Shown here in pieces: positions 11,126-25,111 of a stretch of DNA of 64,000 nucleotides. Both the position numbers and the translations under genes were made by a program. The notes under the pieces are model-generated. The model was given only the letters and a program-made list of their open reading frames with translations, was not told the DNA's origin and ran no database searches. Where the stretch lies: NCBI GenBank assembly GCA_023055355.1, contig JALJCS010000020.1, positions 6,803,001 to 6,867,000 on the forward strand, written 5' to 3'. Numbering within the stretch: the stretch's first letter is position 1; the number at the start of each line of letters is the position of its first letter. The stretch comes from Agelaius tricolor (taxonomy: Eukaryota > Chordata > Aves > Passeriformes > Icteridae).

Positions 11126-14100
11126 AAGACAAAGGACAGAATAACATTTCCTCCCTCGTCTTCCCCCCCACCCCCCCGCGGCACACACAGACACACTCCC
11201 CCACCTCTCCCTGCTGGGCCCAGAGCTACTTCTCACGCTTGAGTTGGTGCAAGCTCTGATAAAGCCATTGAAAGATGCAGCAGGGAGACAGAGCGCTCCC
11301 AGGGACAGAGGGAAGCAGAAGAGGAAGCCGAAGTAAAATGACCCCCTCCCAGGTAGATACAGCCGGGCGCTGCTTGCTGAAGGAGTTGTCCCACAGAGCA
11401 GAATTAGAGAAGAGATTAACCGTCCTTTATTGTTTTGTTTCACTTCCTAGGGAGCAATGTAATGTGGTTTCTTCCATGGTGAAAAACCTGCTTCATCTGG
11501 AGCTCCGGGAAGCCTGAATCACTATAGATAAGGCATTCAAAGTGCAGTATCCCTTGCACATGCTGCCAGTTCTCATTTTAATCTCCCTAGACATCAAAAA
11601 AATTAAAATGTAAAATTCTAAGCTATGCAGTTGAGTGACATGAAGGCTGCATTCGCTGCAATGCAATTTGCAAATCTGGGACGTGCACACATGTGTCCAC
11701 TCCTGTCAGAGATAACAGGTTTATGTGTGCTTTCCATGAGCCCATGGAGTGTACCACTAGCAGAGACAGAGAATTGAATGGGTTCTTCATTACCACAGCT
11801 CTGGGCTGCTAATGAAACTAAACCCAGGTTGATAGCAATAGCACTAAATATTCCACCACTTCCTGGTGCAATGGTAACATTTTCATATTGTGGTGGAGAT
11901 TATTACAGAGGTATCTGCAGTACCAAGGGCAATGTTTTTTTCAAGATTGTTGTTTCAAGGATGGGTGTTTTTATTACTCTCTGCATTCTAGTTGTACCTG
12001 AAGGCCTGAGTGGCAGACCAGGATTTCACCACACTAGGTTCTGTACAAACATGGTGGGGCAAAAAGGATTCTGTGCTGCAGATTGGGGTTTTTTTGAGAC
12101 ATGGCTATGAAATTTTTTCATTGCTTCTGTAGCTGTAGAGAAACTCATATCTGAACGGGAATTTCAAAGTCAAAATGTCAAGGTTGGAGTCACTTCTGCA
12201 CTGGAGTACCTTGCTGACTCTGTTGTACTGTGCTCTAATCTGTGAGCTTTAAACCTTGCTCTTCTCTTGGGTATCTCAGCAGCAGTGCTCCATTGTATGC
12301 TCCCTGTTTCTTGCTAGCTTGGCTTCATTTCATTCTGGTGCAGAGCACTGGATTCACTGCCCACCCAAGGCGCTAACAGCATGGGAACTTCTGCCCCTCC
12401 TGTCTCTTGAGGCACTTACTGTTTTTCCCTGCCCACGTTTTCGAGTGTTCAGTTTGTCTCTGTGTGGTGAGGAAGGTTCCTGCAGCAATCTCTGGGGTTC
12501 TCATGGCTGAAGAGAGCAGAGGTGCAGCCACACTGGCAGCACACCACATTGTTGCTGGCATTCCCTCCAAAGCTGTGGCTCAGGCACCAGGGAAGGGTTG
12601 AACACGCTTCTCTTGGTCACCTTGGGCTCACCCACATCCTCCCTCCAAGGCAAGATCCCACACCATGGAAGGATCCCTTCCTTGAGTTTGTGTTTAATGT
12701 GAACTCACAAACCTCTGTCTGTGCACAATGTGAAATAATCCCAAACCCTGAATCTGATAAACCCAATTTTTTTCTCTGCGTCAACCTTTTGCTTGTGCCC
12801 TGCTTTTCACTGCTGCTTCTTGAAACAGGTCTTAGGTGTGGTTTTTGTGGGGCATTGTTCTGGCTAGCTACCCAACAGCAGGGTGAAGATGGCCCTTATC
12901 CCACCTGCACTTTTATATGGCTTTTATGTTTTGGCAAGATGGTACAACAGAGCTCCCTGAAGTTACTCTAGAGAGCAAAATCTTTGTTTCACTGTTTGGA
13001 GATCTTAGAGTCATGCCTTGTATTTTCATATGTGCCTTTAGGTAGTTCAAAATCTCTTCGATTGAAAAATGTCATTTTGTTTGGGCTGGGGGTGTAACCC
13101 TGTCTTCAGGCCAGGTGCAGGAGTACTGGTACCTGTTTAGTAGCTGTGGTCCTTTCCTTGTCCTGCAGACTGTTCAGCGAGTCTCTTGTTGGCTTTTCAG
13201 TTTTTTTCTGTGATATCCCCCTGCTTTAAAAGGTGCAAAGAGCGATCACGGTGTTTTCATGCATGGTTTGTCGTTTCTTCAGCCCCAGAGTCCCCAGAGT
13301 CTAAAAGTTGAGTCATTTTTCTGCTGCCAGAGTTGTGCAAGAGGTTTGCCTCTGGAGACAGCAGAGAGTCTTGAGGCTTCAGCCATGCATTGTTGAACAG
13401 TCTCCAGAGTGAGTGTCAGTTTGAAGTAAAAGAACTTGAAATCTAGAAGCAGGGAAGATAAAAGCAAATTTGATTACAGTGCTTTTCAAACCCCATGCAT
13501 AGGCAAGATAATGAAGCAGGCAGCATGTTAAGCCATAGGTCACTTAATTCATGTTTGATACCATAACCCATGGTCATGGCTGCTGCTTTTGGAACACAGC
13601 ACTCTGATTTCCATCTGCCAAGGAGGGGCAGAAGGAACCTGGTATTTTGCTTGAGCCATGACACCTTTAATGTGATCATTTTCCCTGTCTCAGAATCAAA
13701 AGTGTCTAAATTCTTACCTGTCATCTCAGAAGTCTGGCTCTGATTCAGAGGCCACCTAGATATGAACTCAGGCAAGCCAGATATGGCTCACTCCCTCTGG
13801 GAAAGGATAGCTTAGTATTTTTTATATTTTACCATGCTTTTCTTTCCATTGTGTGAAAATGGTTTTGGGAAACAGATAAGCACTGGATGAGATCAGGTGT
13901 ATGTTTGTACTAGTGGAGGTGAACAAAGAGTGCTTTGATAGAGCTGTATTTCTTCATTAATTACTTCCCTGTTATAAAGGTTAGATCTCCTGGCTGTAGC
14001 CCAGGTAGAGGCGAAATATCCACCACAAAATGCTGCAGTAGCAATCCAAAAGAAGTATATTTAAAAGGTTTATGAGACAGTGATAAAATGGGCCCTTGAA

Positions 14101-17100
14101 AGCATGTGTACCTGGTGCAAGCCCTGGCCCTATAGCTGGTGTTCATACTTGTGACCTTGCACACCAGAAGGATTTGCTGACATGCACTGTGACTCCAGTT
14201 CCACCCTGGACTCCTTCATTTCAGCACAAAAGAACTGAATACTTCACAGTGGCTGCTGCAGATTTGTGTTAGGATGTGTTTGTGCCAATTGTCTGCATCC
14301 ACTTCAGTTTGTGGTGTGGTGAAATGTATTGAAAGAACCTGGTCTGCAAGGACTTGGAGAGACCAGGGAGCAAAGGAAGGGATACAGATGAGACAATGAA
14401 TGCTGGCAATTATCTGAATTTCAATGGAGTGTCTTAGCTGGGACTTCCGGAACAGTTGTGAATTTTTCTGGTTGAAAAACGCAAGACAAATCTCTTCCAC
14501 TCTTGTACAGCTAAAGGAAATGTTTATATTTGGTGTAAGGCATGAGCAGGTGAAAGAAAGTGACTCTGATAGTGCCAGCCCTGAGCCTTACTGTAATAGA
14601 AAGTGTAAAGTCATAGAGTCAGTGGTCATGGATTCAGAGTCACAAGGTTACAGGGTAAAAAAGAAGTAAAAAAAAAAAAATAGAGTTCCTTATTTGTGCC
14701 TTTTGAGTAGTTGAGTTTTCTGTCTGGCCAGCTGCCTACAGCCTTAGAACTGTAACCAGCCTTGTGTATGGAAGATTTTCTTTTCTTTTCCAGTTGATCC
14801 CTCAGTTTATCCCTCCCACTCTTTAGGATTGATAGTAGGCAAATATGTTTTAGAAACATTGTCAGTGGCTGCTCTCACCTTGTCTCCACCAGCCCTTGTG
14901 CTGTGGCTGCAGCTGGTGGAGCCGGGTGAGCAGAAAGCTGGGATGGATCAGTTCAGCAGAGGTTAATGCCACTGGTGTGCCACGAGAGCCCCATACTGAA
15001 TCTGAACCTTGCAAAGATGTCTGAGAGCCAGCAGAGCGGGTGGCTGGAAGATTAACTCTGCACAGGGACACTTTGGGGAGCAGAGAGCCACAATAGCAGT
15101 TTCAGTGCCAGCTTTGTCCCAGCTGCCAGAAGGGACTTTGTCAGGGGAGTCCTTTACCATGGCACTGCTCCCCCAGCTGCTGGAACAATTGCTTGAGACC
15201 ACTGGCAGTCAGCATGATTAAAGCAGCCTTCAGGCAGCTTTATTTTACAAAGGCAGCTATCCAGGTCCAGGGATTGGCCAGGCCTGGAAGGATGCAGAAG
15301 GAGGTTTGCCATGTTGTACCCTTCCACATTTCTTCATCTGGGTTTAAGGGTCAGGCCTGGCTTTGTGGTTCATCTGTAGTGACCCCATGTTGAGTCCATC
15401 AGTGCTCCCAATATCTCCAGGTATTGACTGATCTGACAGGACAGACTGTTTTTTCTTTGTACATAAAGGTGCCATTTCGTTGAATTAATTACCTAATCTG
15501 TTGCTAGATGAACTGGGATTTTAGCTGTATGAATTAATAGTTTAAAACTTAAACCCCTTTCCTTTCTCTTAAACTGGAGAAACTTGCAGCTGTTAGATCC
15601 CATTAACAAACCATAAGAACCATAAGTAATGCAACTGCTGGTCACACAGTTATCAGTTCCATGTTGGGATTGAACTGCAGGAACCAGACAAGGCTGCTTG
15701 CTCAAGCTTCAGTTTCTTCCTTAGACCAGGTAAAGCCTTTTCTTTGCCTTTGTATTTTGAAAAATGGGAACTAGGAGGTATGTTTACCAAAATGGATTTT
15801 TGTCCCAATGGGAATAGCCCTCTTTTGCTTCCCTCTGCTTTTTATATGTGAGTATGTAAATATATGTAAATGTATACAGGGGCTTGGATTTACCCTCTTC
15901 GTCTCCCCCTCCCATGTATAATGTATGTGTTAAACACGTAATCATTAATCAACTTTGTGGGGAGTGGAGACAAGAAGGGCTCTTTGATGATAGATGTATA
16001 CTTGTGACTGTGCTTGTATGCGTGTTTATTAGGCAGCACAGTGCTATCAAAAGAAACTCCAGGTCCCCAAGGATAAGAAACAGCACAGGGAACAAATGAA
16101 GAGGAAAAAAAATCCAACCCCTCTTACTGTAAAACCCTCTGTCTTCTACCATCTGTCTCCTTTTTTGGAGTGAAATAAATTGGGGAGAGAGCTTTGAATA
16201 AGGTGCTTATTTGTAATGCACTGAAACGCTCATGAGGAACAGAAGCAAAGTTATGGTTAATGTTGCCTCTGAAGGCTGGAAGTGTTGGAAGCAGGATGAC
16301 ATTATTTCTTTTGTCTGTACATGCTGGAAGTGGTTTAGAGAAAAAAAGCCTTCAGGATATCATGCACAAGCACAACTATTTCTGAGGTTTTAATATCATG
16401 TTTGATGTTATGGAAGGCACAAATTAAAGGTGGTCATTGCCCTGAAGTATTCATAATAAAGACAACAAAACCCACGGTGGTTCTTTGTGAGTACCCAGCT
16501 CAGAACATGCTTCAGGCTGCTCTCTGTTGCTGGAGGAGGACTTGGGGCTCTGGAATTACGTGTCTGGAGATTAAGGTAGAGGCATAGGGATTGACTTCTT
16601 TGCATTGCTTGCATACAGCAGTAGGTTGTGGGACCTGAAAGCTTTGGGCTGGATGTAGAAAACCAAACATTTTCTTGGTTGTGCTAGAGGGGAGCTTAGT
16701 CTGGTAGAATTGTGCTTATGGTCTTGCACAAAATTTTGTTGTCCAAAATTATAAAGTTGCAACAGACATGTTTGGGGGAAAAATTAAAAATCCAAAGTAT
16801 TTAGGTGCCTTAGATTATTTTTTGCTACTCTCATTTAACTTGTGCTTACAAGTGCCTATTTTGAGAAATACCTAGTCGAATAGATTTTTTTAAATGAGCT
16901 TAAAGAGTGGCTTTGGCTCACTGGGTGTAGAACTGCTGCACAGTTTGCTTTGTGCTCTTGCAGAGCCAGGCAGGAGACACAAGATCTGATGGAAAGTGCT
17001 GGAGTGCGTAGGCAGCAGCAGCCCCAGCTCCATCAGCCATCTGCTCCCAGGCCAGGAGCCTGCACCAGCCAGGGCACAGGGGAAGGGCTTGCAACTGTGC

Positions 17101-17900
17101 TCGTGGGGAGCAGCAGCAGTGAGACAAATGGGAGGCAAATGGGAAAGCAAAATTCCATTTTCTGCAGTCTGCTCGATGTAGAGAAGCTGATGGATTGGCT
17201 GCAGCATGCCAGATTCGTCGAGGTGTATCTGGTGTTGTTTGAGCAAAGGGAAAAAACCAATAAAATCCCAGGAAGGTTATACTCAACAACAGAGACATAC
17301 ATTTGCTTTGCACTAAGCTAGGCTTTGTTAATGATAACATACCCTTATCCATTCTGGCTATTTTTCTTTATTTTCTATTGATTTCCCTCTCCAATTTGCC
17401 TGAGTCAGCACTTCCAAACTGTTATACAGATAAGCTGAAAGCCACAAAAATTCAGAAATTTTCTAAACTGTTGACTGTTCAGGTCTCTACATTTTTGTTT
17501 TTTGGAGGCCTTTCCACCATTTTATTTTTCACAGGAGGAATAAACAAAGCTTTGGTTTGGGAAAGTGCTTCAGCTGTAGTGAGATTAATCACATACATGG
17601 AGCTAAGTATTTGATCAAGTGCTGTTCTGAATGCACTTTCTAGAAAATTGATGTCCCTTCCACTGCTCTTGCTAAGTTAATCGGGAGATGCTGAGGTCTG
17701 ATGGGAGCCTTTTGTGCATTTTCAAGATAGTGTCTCTGGAGGATCATTACACATATTCCTCTGCAGAGACTACAAGGAGATTGTCACCAGGAAAGTGTTA
17801 GTAACTGTGTATTAACATGCAGGATTATTCTGCCTCTTTCTTCACTGTAAGCTTTTCATCTCCTTACTAAGCAAGCACAGTCATGTCTGGGCTAAAATCA
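11126..17900 (+). other. FBRSL1 intron: no coding exon seen
   Basis: Non-coding. Noted contents are a C-run at 11163-11179, a 13-base A run near 14670 and AT-rich stretches around 13800-14060 and 15740-16130. No transposable element could be named. ORFs are short and unsupported by splice signals or known protein motifs. Confidence 0.7.
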
Positions 17901-17910
17901 CAAAGGTTTC

Positions 17911-18465
17911 TTACAATGCTCCGTTTGTGCTTCCAGTTCGGAAATTAACTCTGGTAAAATGAGCTGTTAGCGGTTGTGGGACTTTGGGAGAGAGGCAGAG
18001 AAAGGGCAGTGGCTTCAGCCTGTCCTGCCACAAAGAGCCCAAGGGGCGATGAGCCAGGGCACAGGAGCCCTGGAGGTGCAGTGGTCTGGGGGTGAATGAC
18101 CTGACAGTGAATGGAGTTGTTGATGCCTTGGCCACCGAGCAGATGGTCAGCCAGGGAAGGGTTGGGTACAGCTTGCCCTCCTGTTCCTTCCAAAAGCATC
18201 TCCCCTGCAAAGTGGTGGCTGAACACACACCAGTGATGTTCCTCCTCCAGCTGGACAGCTTTCCTGCCCAGAGCCATGGCCATCCTTGTGGCAACAACAA
18301 GGCAAGCCATGTCTGTGAGTGTGCTGGAAACTCTCCAGCTGGTGGCTGAGCATGGCAAGCATTAGTCAGTGACTGAAAAAACTTTTGCCCCTTAGACATC
18401 ACCATGAAGGGAGAAAAGCAAAGCCAGGCCAGTGGTGCTCTGCACATTCCCAGGTCCATGAGCAA
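17911..18465 (-). other. GC-rich block with long overlapping antisense ORFs, probably non-coding
   Basis: On the - strand one frame is open for 184 codons (18465 to 17911) and a second for 137 codons (18358 to 17945), with a third open over 18147-18362. Low stop density in all three frames points to composition rather than selection. The encoded peptides, for example one containing the segment HHWCVFSHHFAGEM, match no family I recognise. There is no retroelement motif, poly(A) tail or flanking duplication. It could be a decayed retrocopy or a chance ORF in GC-rich intron DNA; I favour chance. Confidence 0.3.
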
Positions 18466-21400
18466 ACACAGTAGAGAGTTTTAGAACACAAAACTGACAG
18501 ACATCTATCACTCACCCCAGGCAAATCAAACTTTATGGGTGAAATTGTACTGGTATATATGGAAAGTTAACCTAGTAATTGCCCTGCAATTATGCACCAT
18601 CAAAGCAGCTGCTGTTAGATGGCATGTCCTGCTACACCACCTTCCCAGTACGAGTCATGCATCTACACTTACAGCCTTCCATCCTTCTTGAGAACCACCA
18701 GACTCCAAGTGGAGCAGAGCCATGTTTTTGTTGGAAATAGCTGGTTACTGATACAAGCCAATTACTGGAGATGTTTCTTATAGTTTGTGCGTGAGGAAAT
18801 GGCCTGTTTTTGTGGTCAGCAGTTGGCATGGTATGCATTTGACTGCTTTAATAGTTTTTGCAACCCCACCCAAATACTCGCTGTAGTACAAAAGAAATAA
18901 ATTTGAAAGAGTTGCTTGGGTGTAGCTGATCACATATTCACCCTATTAGCTTCAGCTGGCCTGTAGAGTTCTTGTACCCAGAACATTGGGAACACACAGC
19001 TTTTTGAAATAAAACTAGCTGTTCCTTATGTCAGATCAGTTCATGTCTGTACAGATGGTTTCTCAATTGGAATTGCCAGTAACATCATTGGCAAAGGCTC
19101 TGAATGACATTTTTTGTCCATTTAGGTTTGGGGCATTTTTTTGTTTTGTCTCCCTGTATTCATAAAGAAAAAATTGCAAAGAAAAGAGTCAAAGGAAAGT
19201 CAAGAGGCATTGTACAAGAAGGAAAAGATTATAGCAGGGAGGCATAATGTATTGGAAGTGAAAGACTGTTCCCATCTATTGGGAATTTTCTCAAGAATGT
19301 GAATGTACACATCTAGTAAAAGAATGGGGAAAGAAGGGCTGACACTTTGTGGGGTTCAGACAAAAGAATATAGATCTTTTCCCTTTGCATCAAGTGGGCC
19401 ATGGAAATTAAATTGTCCTCTAAATGCAGGGGGGAGTTCCTGTCCAGAATGGATCACAGCATGGTGGTGACTGTAAAGAGAGTTTCTCTTCTGCTACCCT
19501 GCTCCACATGGCATTTGCTGGAAGAGCATAATTAGGATGTGCATCTGAAAAAACACACGGCCAGACAGAGATACAGTAACACACTGGAACTCAAGTGTAT
19601 TTTAGTCTGCTGCACACGATAGAAAAACTGAGATGAGCACTGGCTAAACTGACTTCCCATGGACTTTCTCTCATCATTTCTTCACATACTTTGGCTTACT
19701 CACATACAGAGCTCTTTCTGTAATGGAGAAAGTTGGGTTGTTTAAATGCCATGAAAGAAGTTTGATTTAAGAGGAAGTTTTAAAAAGAGAGTGAAGGCCT
19801 GGCTGGTGAGGCCAGGAAAGCTTTTCGTGCTTTGGACAGAGGGCAGAAAGAGCCTGGTAACTCTGTTGGCCCGGGGTTTGCAGTGTGGCTGTTGGTGCCA
19901 CAGCTGGTTTCTCAGAGCTGGGAGGTGCTGAAGGGAGTTTGTTGTTGGCCAAGTCAGTCTTAGATTGCGGGGGGCGGCGAGATGCAGGAACTGAGAGTCT
20001 TTTAGGATTTTTGTAGACAAGGATGAGAAGATTGTTTGTGAAAGCAACTGGAATGGGGCATGGAAAAATCCAGGAAGGCTGTTTTACCCACGGGTGAAAC
20101 TCTCTCTTTGGTTTGGACTATAGCCAGTGGCACAGAGTAACAGAAACTTTTGAATTCATGCATCTGCTGCTTGGCCCGTCCTCACTGGAGGCTCAAATGG
20201 AGCTGCCTGTTCTGGAACCATTTTAGCTGGAATCAGCTCCCAGAAGAAGGTCTTTAATAACTCATGTCTCATCAGCCCTCTCCTCCTTCACTCCACTCCC
20301 TAAAAACCGGGCTGGGATGCGGTGCAGGAATTTGGGCTCTCTTGGGCAGGCCAGCAGCAAGGTGACAGGCTGAGGTCAGCTGCTAAAGCCATCGCTGTCC
20401 TGCAGAGCAGCCACAGTGCAGGGCGCAGCCGTGCTCACTCTCTGTCTGCTTTAATGCTTTAAACAGGGCTGTGCATGCAGCAGTTATTTGTGTAAGTGTG
20501 CTCCAGGCATCTGAAAAAGACTTCTGTTTTCCAGAGAAGAGGAGGAGAGGGGCCGGAAGGAACTACATGGGGCAGAGGAGGGGCGAGCAATGGGGGAGCA
20601 GCCAAAAGAGAGGGGTTTGGGTGGCTCTGGGCAGACACAGTGCTGCACACAGGCTTGATCAGGCTCCCCCACACCTGGTATTAAATCAGAGAAAACCCTT
20701 CCACCTTCTGGTGCTGGGAGTTATGCTTTTTAGAGCCAAGTTCGACAGTTGTTATTGCAATTTTGTGGTGCTCTTTTGATTTACAGCTGTTTTTACGACC
20801 ATTGAGGCAGCCACAAATCGAGGAAATCTCATAAAACAGAGAGTAAACGTCTCCTTCACAACCCAGGCAGAGTTTTGGCATCCGTGCTTATTCCATAGAG
20901 CAGGATGTGTAAACAATATTGTGTCCCCTGAGTGGCTGATATCAGTACAGTTAAGTGGTAACAGCTTGAAAAATGCATTTCTCGTATATTGGTGGTAAAA
21001 TTCGAAATGGGCCCCCAGGCTAAAGTAAATTGGTGACATTTTGCAGCAGAAAGAGGGGGGGGAAAAGGGGAAAAAAAAAAAGGGGCAGCAATTGGAAATG
21101 CAGAGCCCCAGCTTTGAAAGCAGTGGGACTGGAGCCAAAGTTGGATTTATCTGCATTATTGCAGTATGGAAATAAATGGATCCACCACACTTGTTGCAAA
21201 GCGTATCTAATTGGAGAAGACAGATTATATGTTGGCTGCAAATGGGGGACTGCCTCATTCACCACCTTCTTATACAGAAGATGAGGTCAGTTGATGCCAT
21301 ATTTAATCAAGGTACAACAATGAGAGCTTCTTTCTTGACTTGCTGAATAGCACAGGAGAAAAGCTTGGTGACCCTTTCCTGTAGAAAATAGGTGAGTGCA

Positions 21401-24017
21401 CTTCACTGCCCTTGAATGAGTGAGGGATAGGAAGCCAGATGCTCTGCAGATGTGAACCATAGGCTTCCTTCCATATTTTTTCCTCCATTTGTAGGGAAAT
21501 TTATATGCTGTCCTTTTCTAAGGTGTTCCTAATCCCTTCTTTTAAATACGGGGCCTTCTGTGGTGGGTGAGGGTGTCCAGCATTGGGAACAGAGCTGTGA
21601 GGAACAGCCAGTCCAACAGAGACTTTTTTCCCTAAAATGTAGAAGCATGAGACCTGAGACAGAGGGAGAAGGGTTGATGGGCAGACTTGATAACGAAGTT
21701 AAAAGAGTCAATCTAATAAACACCAGAGAGACAGCTGCTAGAATTTCACCACGTTTTGGGATTACCGCATTGGTATTGTTTGCCTAATGAATGTTTGATG
21801 TTTCCTTCATGGATAGAGTTGCTGTTACATGGTGGGGGTGACAGGAGGTGGTGTAGTCCTGTAGCTTCTCCATCTGATTACCCAGGGTCTGCTGAGCATA
21901 ATGAGTGGGGGTCCAGTCCAGCTCGAATTAATCTGGTGTCTGTTGGCGAAGGAGAGCCATGAGGAGACCTTGGGCAGCTGTCTGCTTCACAGAACCTGGC
22001 AGGGAGTTCTCGAATAAAAAAGCTGTCGTTCCTTTCCTGGACTCATGCTCAGCATCTCCTTGCCCAGTTCTAATTAACCTAATGGATAGTGTTAAAACTG
22101 GGCATCTGCAAGGGTTCGTAGACCAATAATCCAGGTGGTTTGGGGAATAGTTTCCTCATTGGATCAAAAGAGGAGGAGGAGGCAGATGATCGTTCATTTT
22201 TGTTTGATTTTGCTTTCTGGTGCTGTCTGAAAAGAGCTAGTCCGAAGATGTTGAGTTAGGAGGTGGCAGCCCTCTATTTCTGCAATTTCCATGGGCAAAA
22301 TGGGAATGACCATTTCCCAAAATCATGCACACACCCAGCACTGTTGGTGGTAAAGCTGCAGTGAGTGACACTTTTATCCAGAAGTTATTTTGTTAAATTC
22401 TTTACTGGTGTGTTAGTAGAAAGCACTGGACAGGAGGTGATTGCGCTGTATGCTTATGAATGTCTTCATGTTGGTAACATTTTTATTAAAATTTTTCCTT
22501 CTGGAGGCATGTTGCTGCTTGGGAATCTCAGCTTCCACACATTTTACACTTCAAAGGAAAAATCCAGCTGTGTGCATTGGTCTCGAAGATTAAACTTGAA
22601 AACTCAAATTTAGAAATTAATGTTGACAAATGTAGACAGATGTCCAAATTGGTTTCCTTTAAAGTTGTATTAGATTTTAAATCTTTTTAGTGTGAGTCCC
22701 CTTGGTTTTTATAATTATTTTGCATTGTTCTGCCACAAGCACAGAACTGGAGGGCTGCAGGAGGTACTAGCACTGCAGCAGAGGGGAGCAATCCCTGAAC
22801 CACAGTCCACTAGCAGAGGCAAATCTCCTAAATCTCTGTGCTCTTACAGCAGCTGAGGTGCTCTGGTATGGCTCACATGACTGTAATACTCATCTCGTAA
22901 TAAGAATCTCTCCTACACATAATTCTGGTGGGAATGAAAATTTCCCAGTAAACCTCTTAGCAAGGCTGCTGAATTAAAAAGAGGAGATAGTTCTTCAGGT
23001 GGTGAAGCCTGCCTGAATCACACAATCTCTGCAGAAGCTGCTCCTGCCTGCCAGTGCTCCCGTGCCCAGGCGCATCCTAACGCTGCTTGTCAGCTGCTGG
23101 TGGGCCAGGGCCCCATCCAAGAGCCCGAGTCCCATGGGATTTGCCTTCACGCTCAGTGTGAACACATCCAGCACGCTGCAGCTGTGGGTGAAGCCAGGGA
23201 TGTGCTTTGTGTCCAAGCTGAGTAATCTTCTGCATGAAAGGGGAGCCCACTTGAGCAGCCCCATCCTCCTGGGCTGCACAGCTGTGCAAGGAGTGGACCT
23301 GGGAAAGAACAGTGCTTTTGTGCAGCACAGTTATGTGTTTAACATAATAAATGTTTATTGTCCTCTGGAGCAAAGGAGCAATAGGCTAAATTATAGCCCG
23401 GGGAGGGAAAGCTAGAATCATGAGGTATAGGCTGTTAATTATCTTTTTTTTTTTTAGCTGTCATAATGTACTGGCGTTTGCCTGCAGCTCCCCCCTTCCC
23501 ACTGCTCCATTACCTCCACCAGCACTATCTCTAAAATATCTGCTTCCCCTACCACTGGGCCCTCCTCCTCTCTGGCCTCCTGCTCTTTCATTTGTAAGGC
23601 ATCTCTGGCCTCCTGAGAGATTTGTGACTTCTCTCCCAGCAGCCGCTCACGGTGATAAAGGCCCTCAGACTGCCTCTCTCTGATTAATCAGCCCTCGTGC
23701 AGCCTCGATAGGGTGTTAATTTGTAAACTCAGTGGACAGGCAACTGTGATAAGCCTCTGCAGCTGCTGTGTGTCTGCCGGGGGGATGGGCAGATAAGGCT
23801 TCAGCCCTGGGATGCAGCCAAGAAATATTTTGGAGCAGTGAATTAGAAACAACAACAACAAAAGAGCCTTCTGCAGAGGCACTTCTTTGAGGTTGCTGTG
23901 GGTAAGACAGCAAGTTTCAATGGCAGCAGACAACAGCTGCTTTCCTGATAAGCTCCCTGACCCCCCAGGCCCAGGAAAGGGCCACGTCAGGATTGCATCC
24001 ACAGTGGGAAATGGTGT
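18466..24017 (+). other. FBRSL1 intron: no coding exon seen
   Basis: Non-coding. It contains a purine mirror-type run at 21048-21085 and an AT-rich interval around 22360-22730. A T-run at about 23442-23455 is followed by pyrimidine-rich sequence that resembles an acceptor tract but leads into no FBRSL1-like frame. Nothing else could be named. Confidence 0.7.
21048..21085 (+). repeat. 38-bp polypurine run
   Basis: An uninterrupted purine stretch of G-blocks and A-blocks (an 8-base G run, A4, G4, an 11-base A run, G4). Such homopurine tracts can adopt triplex DNA and are common microsatellite-like features. No function is implied. Confidence 0.8.
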
Positions 24018-24060
24018 CAGAGGGATGTCCGTGTGTCACAGAGGGATGTCCGTGTGTCAC
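24018..24060. repeat. 21-bp tandem duplication
   Basis: The 21-bp unit CAGAGGGATGTCCGTGTGTCA starts at 24018 and again at 24039 with no differences across the shared length. The identity of the two copies implies a recent duplication. A CACGTG E-box (24058-24063) overlaps its right end. Confidence 0.9.
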
Positions 24061-24469
24061 GTGCCATGGTCTGGGCTAGGAGGACAATGCCATCTTCCCT
24101 GTGCCTCGTGTACTCACTGCAGTTAACCTGAAGCTTTTCAGAGAATTTGATGCTGGTTTGTCAGGGCTGTCTGGCATGACGTGTCGCCTGCAAGGAAGGG
24201 ATGGACACTAAGGGTGTCCAGAGCAGCATCAGTGTCAAATGATTTCTGAGCACCCTTAAATGTTTGCTCTGTGATATGGTTCACATAAAATTCTATACAG
24301 AGTTCACTATGTATCCAGGGTATGGATTAAAAACAAGAATACAGCATTTTCCCTAGAGAGCAGACCATGCTGAGTGGTCTGAGACCACAGAGTAGTGCTC
24401 TGAGAAATAGCAAAGCTGGGGGTTAAGCTCTGGAATACCCAGGCAGATTGAAAAAGGCTGCAGTGATGA

Positions 24470-24710
24470 CAGGCATGTATTCTGTTTGTCTGCTCAAGGA
24501 GGTTATGTTGAATGTTTCTGGTGTGCTCATGCAATTTTCCCTTTTTTATTGATTTGATTATGTTTTCTTCAAAAATTGAAAGGAGGAGATATTTCACTGA
24601 ATTTTTATCAGTGCTTTGGTTCAGCTGAATCCTAATGATCCTGCCATTGTTGGCCTCCCTAATTGTTCTAATATTATCTGACAACATGCAACAGACGATG
24701 GAAGCAGTTC
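24470..24710. promoter_or_regulatory. Candidate conserved non-coding element
   Basis: An AT-rich, repeat-free block with TTTATTGATTTGATTATG-type homeodomain/PBX-like cores, CCTAATGATCC and CTAATTGTTCTAAT. A 139-codon antisense ORF (24726 to 24307) spans it, but its peptide is Ser/Ile-rich with no recognisable family, so the openness may reflect composition. The enhancer call is inference. Confidence 0.25.
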
Positions 24711-25092
24711 CTTCCCTGTCTGCCAATGCAGGTTGTTATTCAGTTCATTTTTGAACTGCAGCAATCCTCAGACAGACAGTGACCTTTTTATGAAATCAAA
24801 TGTCTTGCAAAACCCTCTTGGTCTCTGAACTGTGATTTATAGCCATTTGTGTTGGAGAGAGCTGCAGGTGGGATTTGGGTGACACATAATTGGTTAAAAG
24901 ATAAAATAAAATGAAGGTTGCCCTGCTGGTACAGTGATGGCAGGAGCTACAGGAATGAATTGCTTGGCAGTGCAGAGCCTGGCCCTCCTCCTCCCGCCCT
25001 CCTCCGTCGCTTGCCAAGTCCTGTCTGGCAGGCCATTACAATGATAAATGCAGGTAGCTGGCAAAGACCACAGCTGAGAGTTTGTTCTAGCA

Positions 25093-25111
25093 TGCCAAGC
25101 CCTGCTTGGCA
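25093..25111. promoter_or_regulatory. Perfect palindrome of NFI-like half-sites
   Basis: TGCCAAG (25093-25099) and CTTGGCA (25105-25111) are exact inverted copies around a 5-bp spacer. Each contains the NFI half-site TTGGC/GCCAA, but facing the opposite way to the canonical TTGGC-N5-GCCAA arrangement. A further GTTGGTGCCAGC follows within 10 bp. Binding by NFI or another dimeric factor is inference. Confidence 0.35.

Noticed and set aside
14590..14682. Possible processed retrocopy ending in a 13-base A run
   Set aside because: There is no recognisable parent sequence and no target-site duplication around the A run.
22260..22345. Possible MIR fragment around CAATTTCCATGGGCAAAATGGG
   Set aside because: Similarity is limited to one short stretch and the rest of the MIR order is missing.
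24307..24726. 139-codon ORF on the - strand in AT-rich sequence
   Set aside because: The peptide has no recognised motif; the DNA looks more like a conserved non-coding element.
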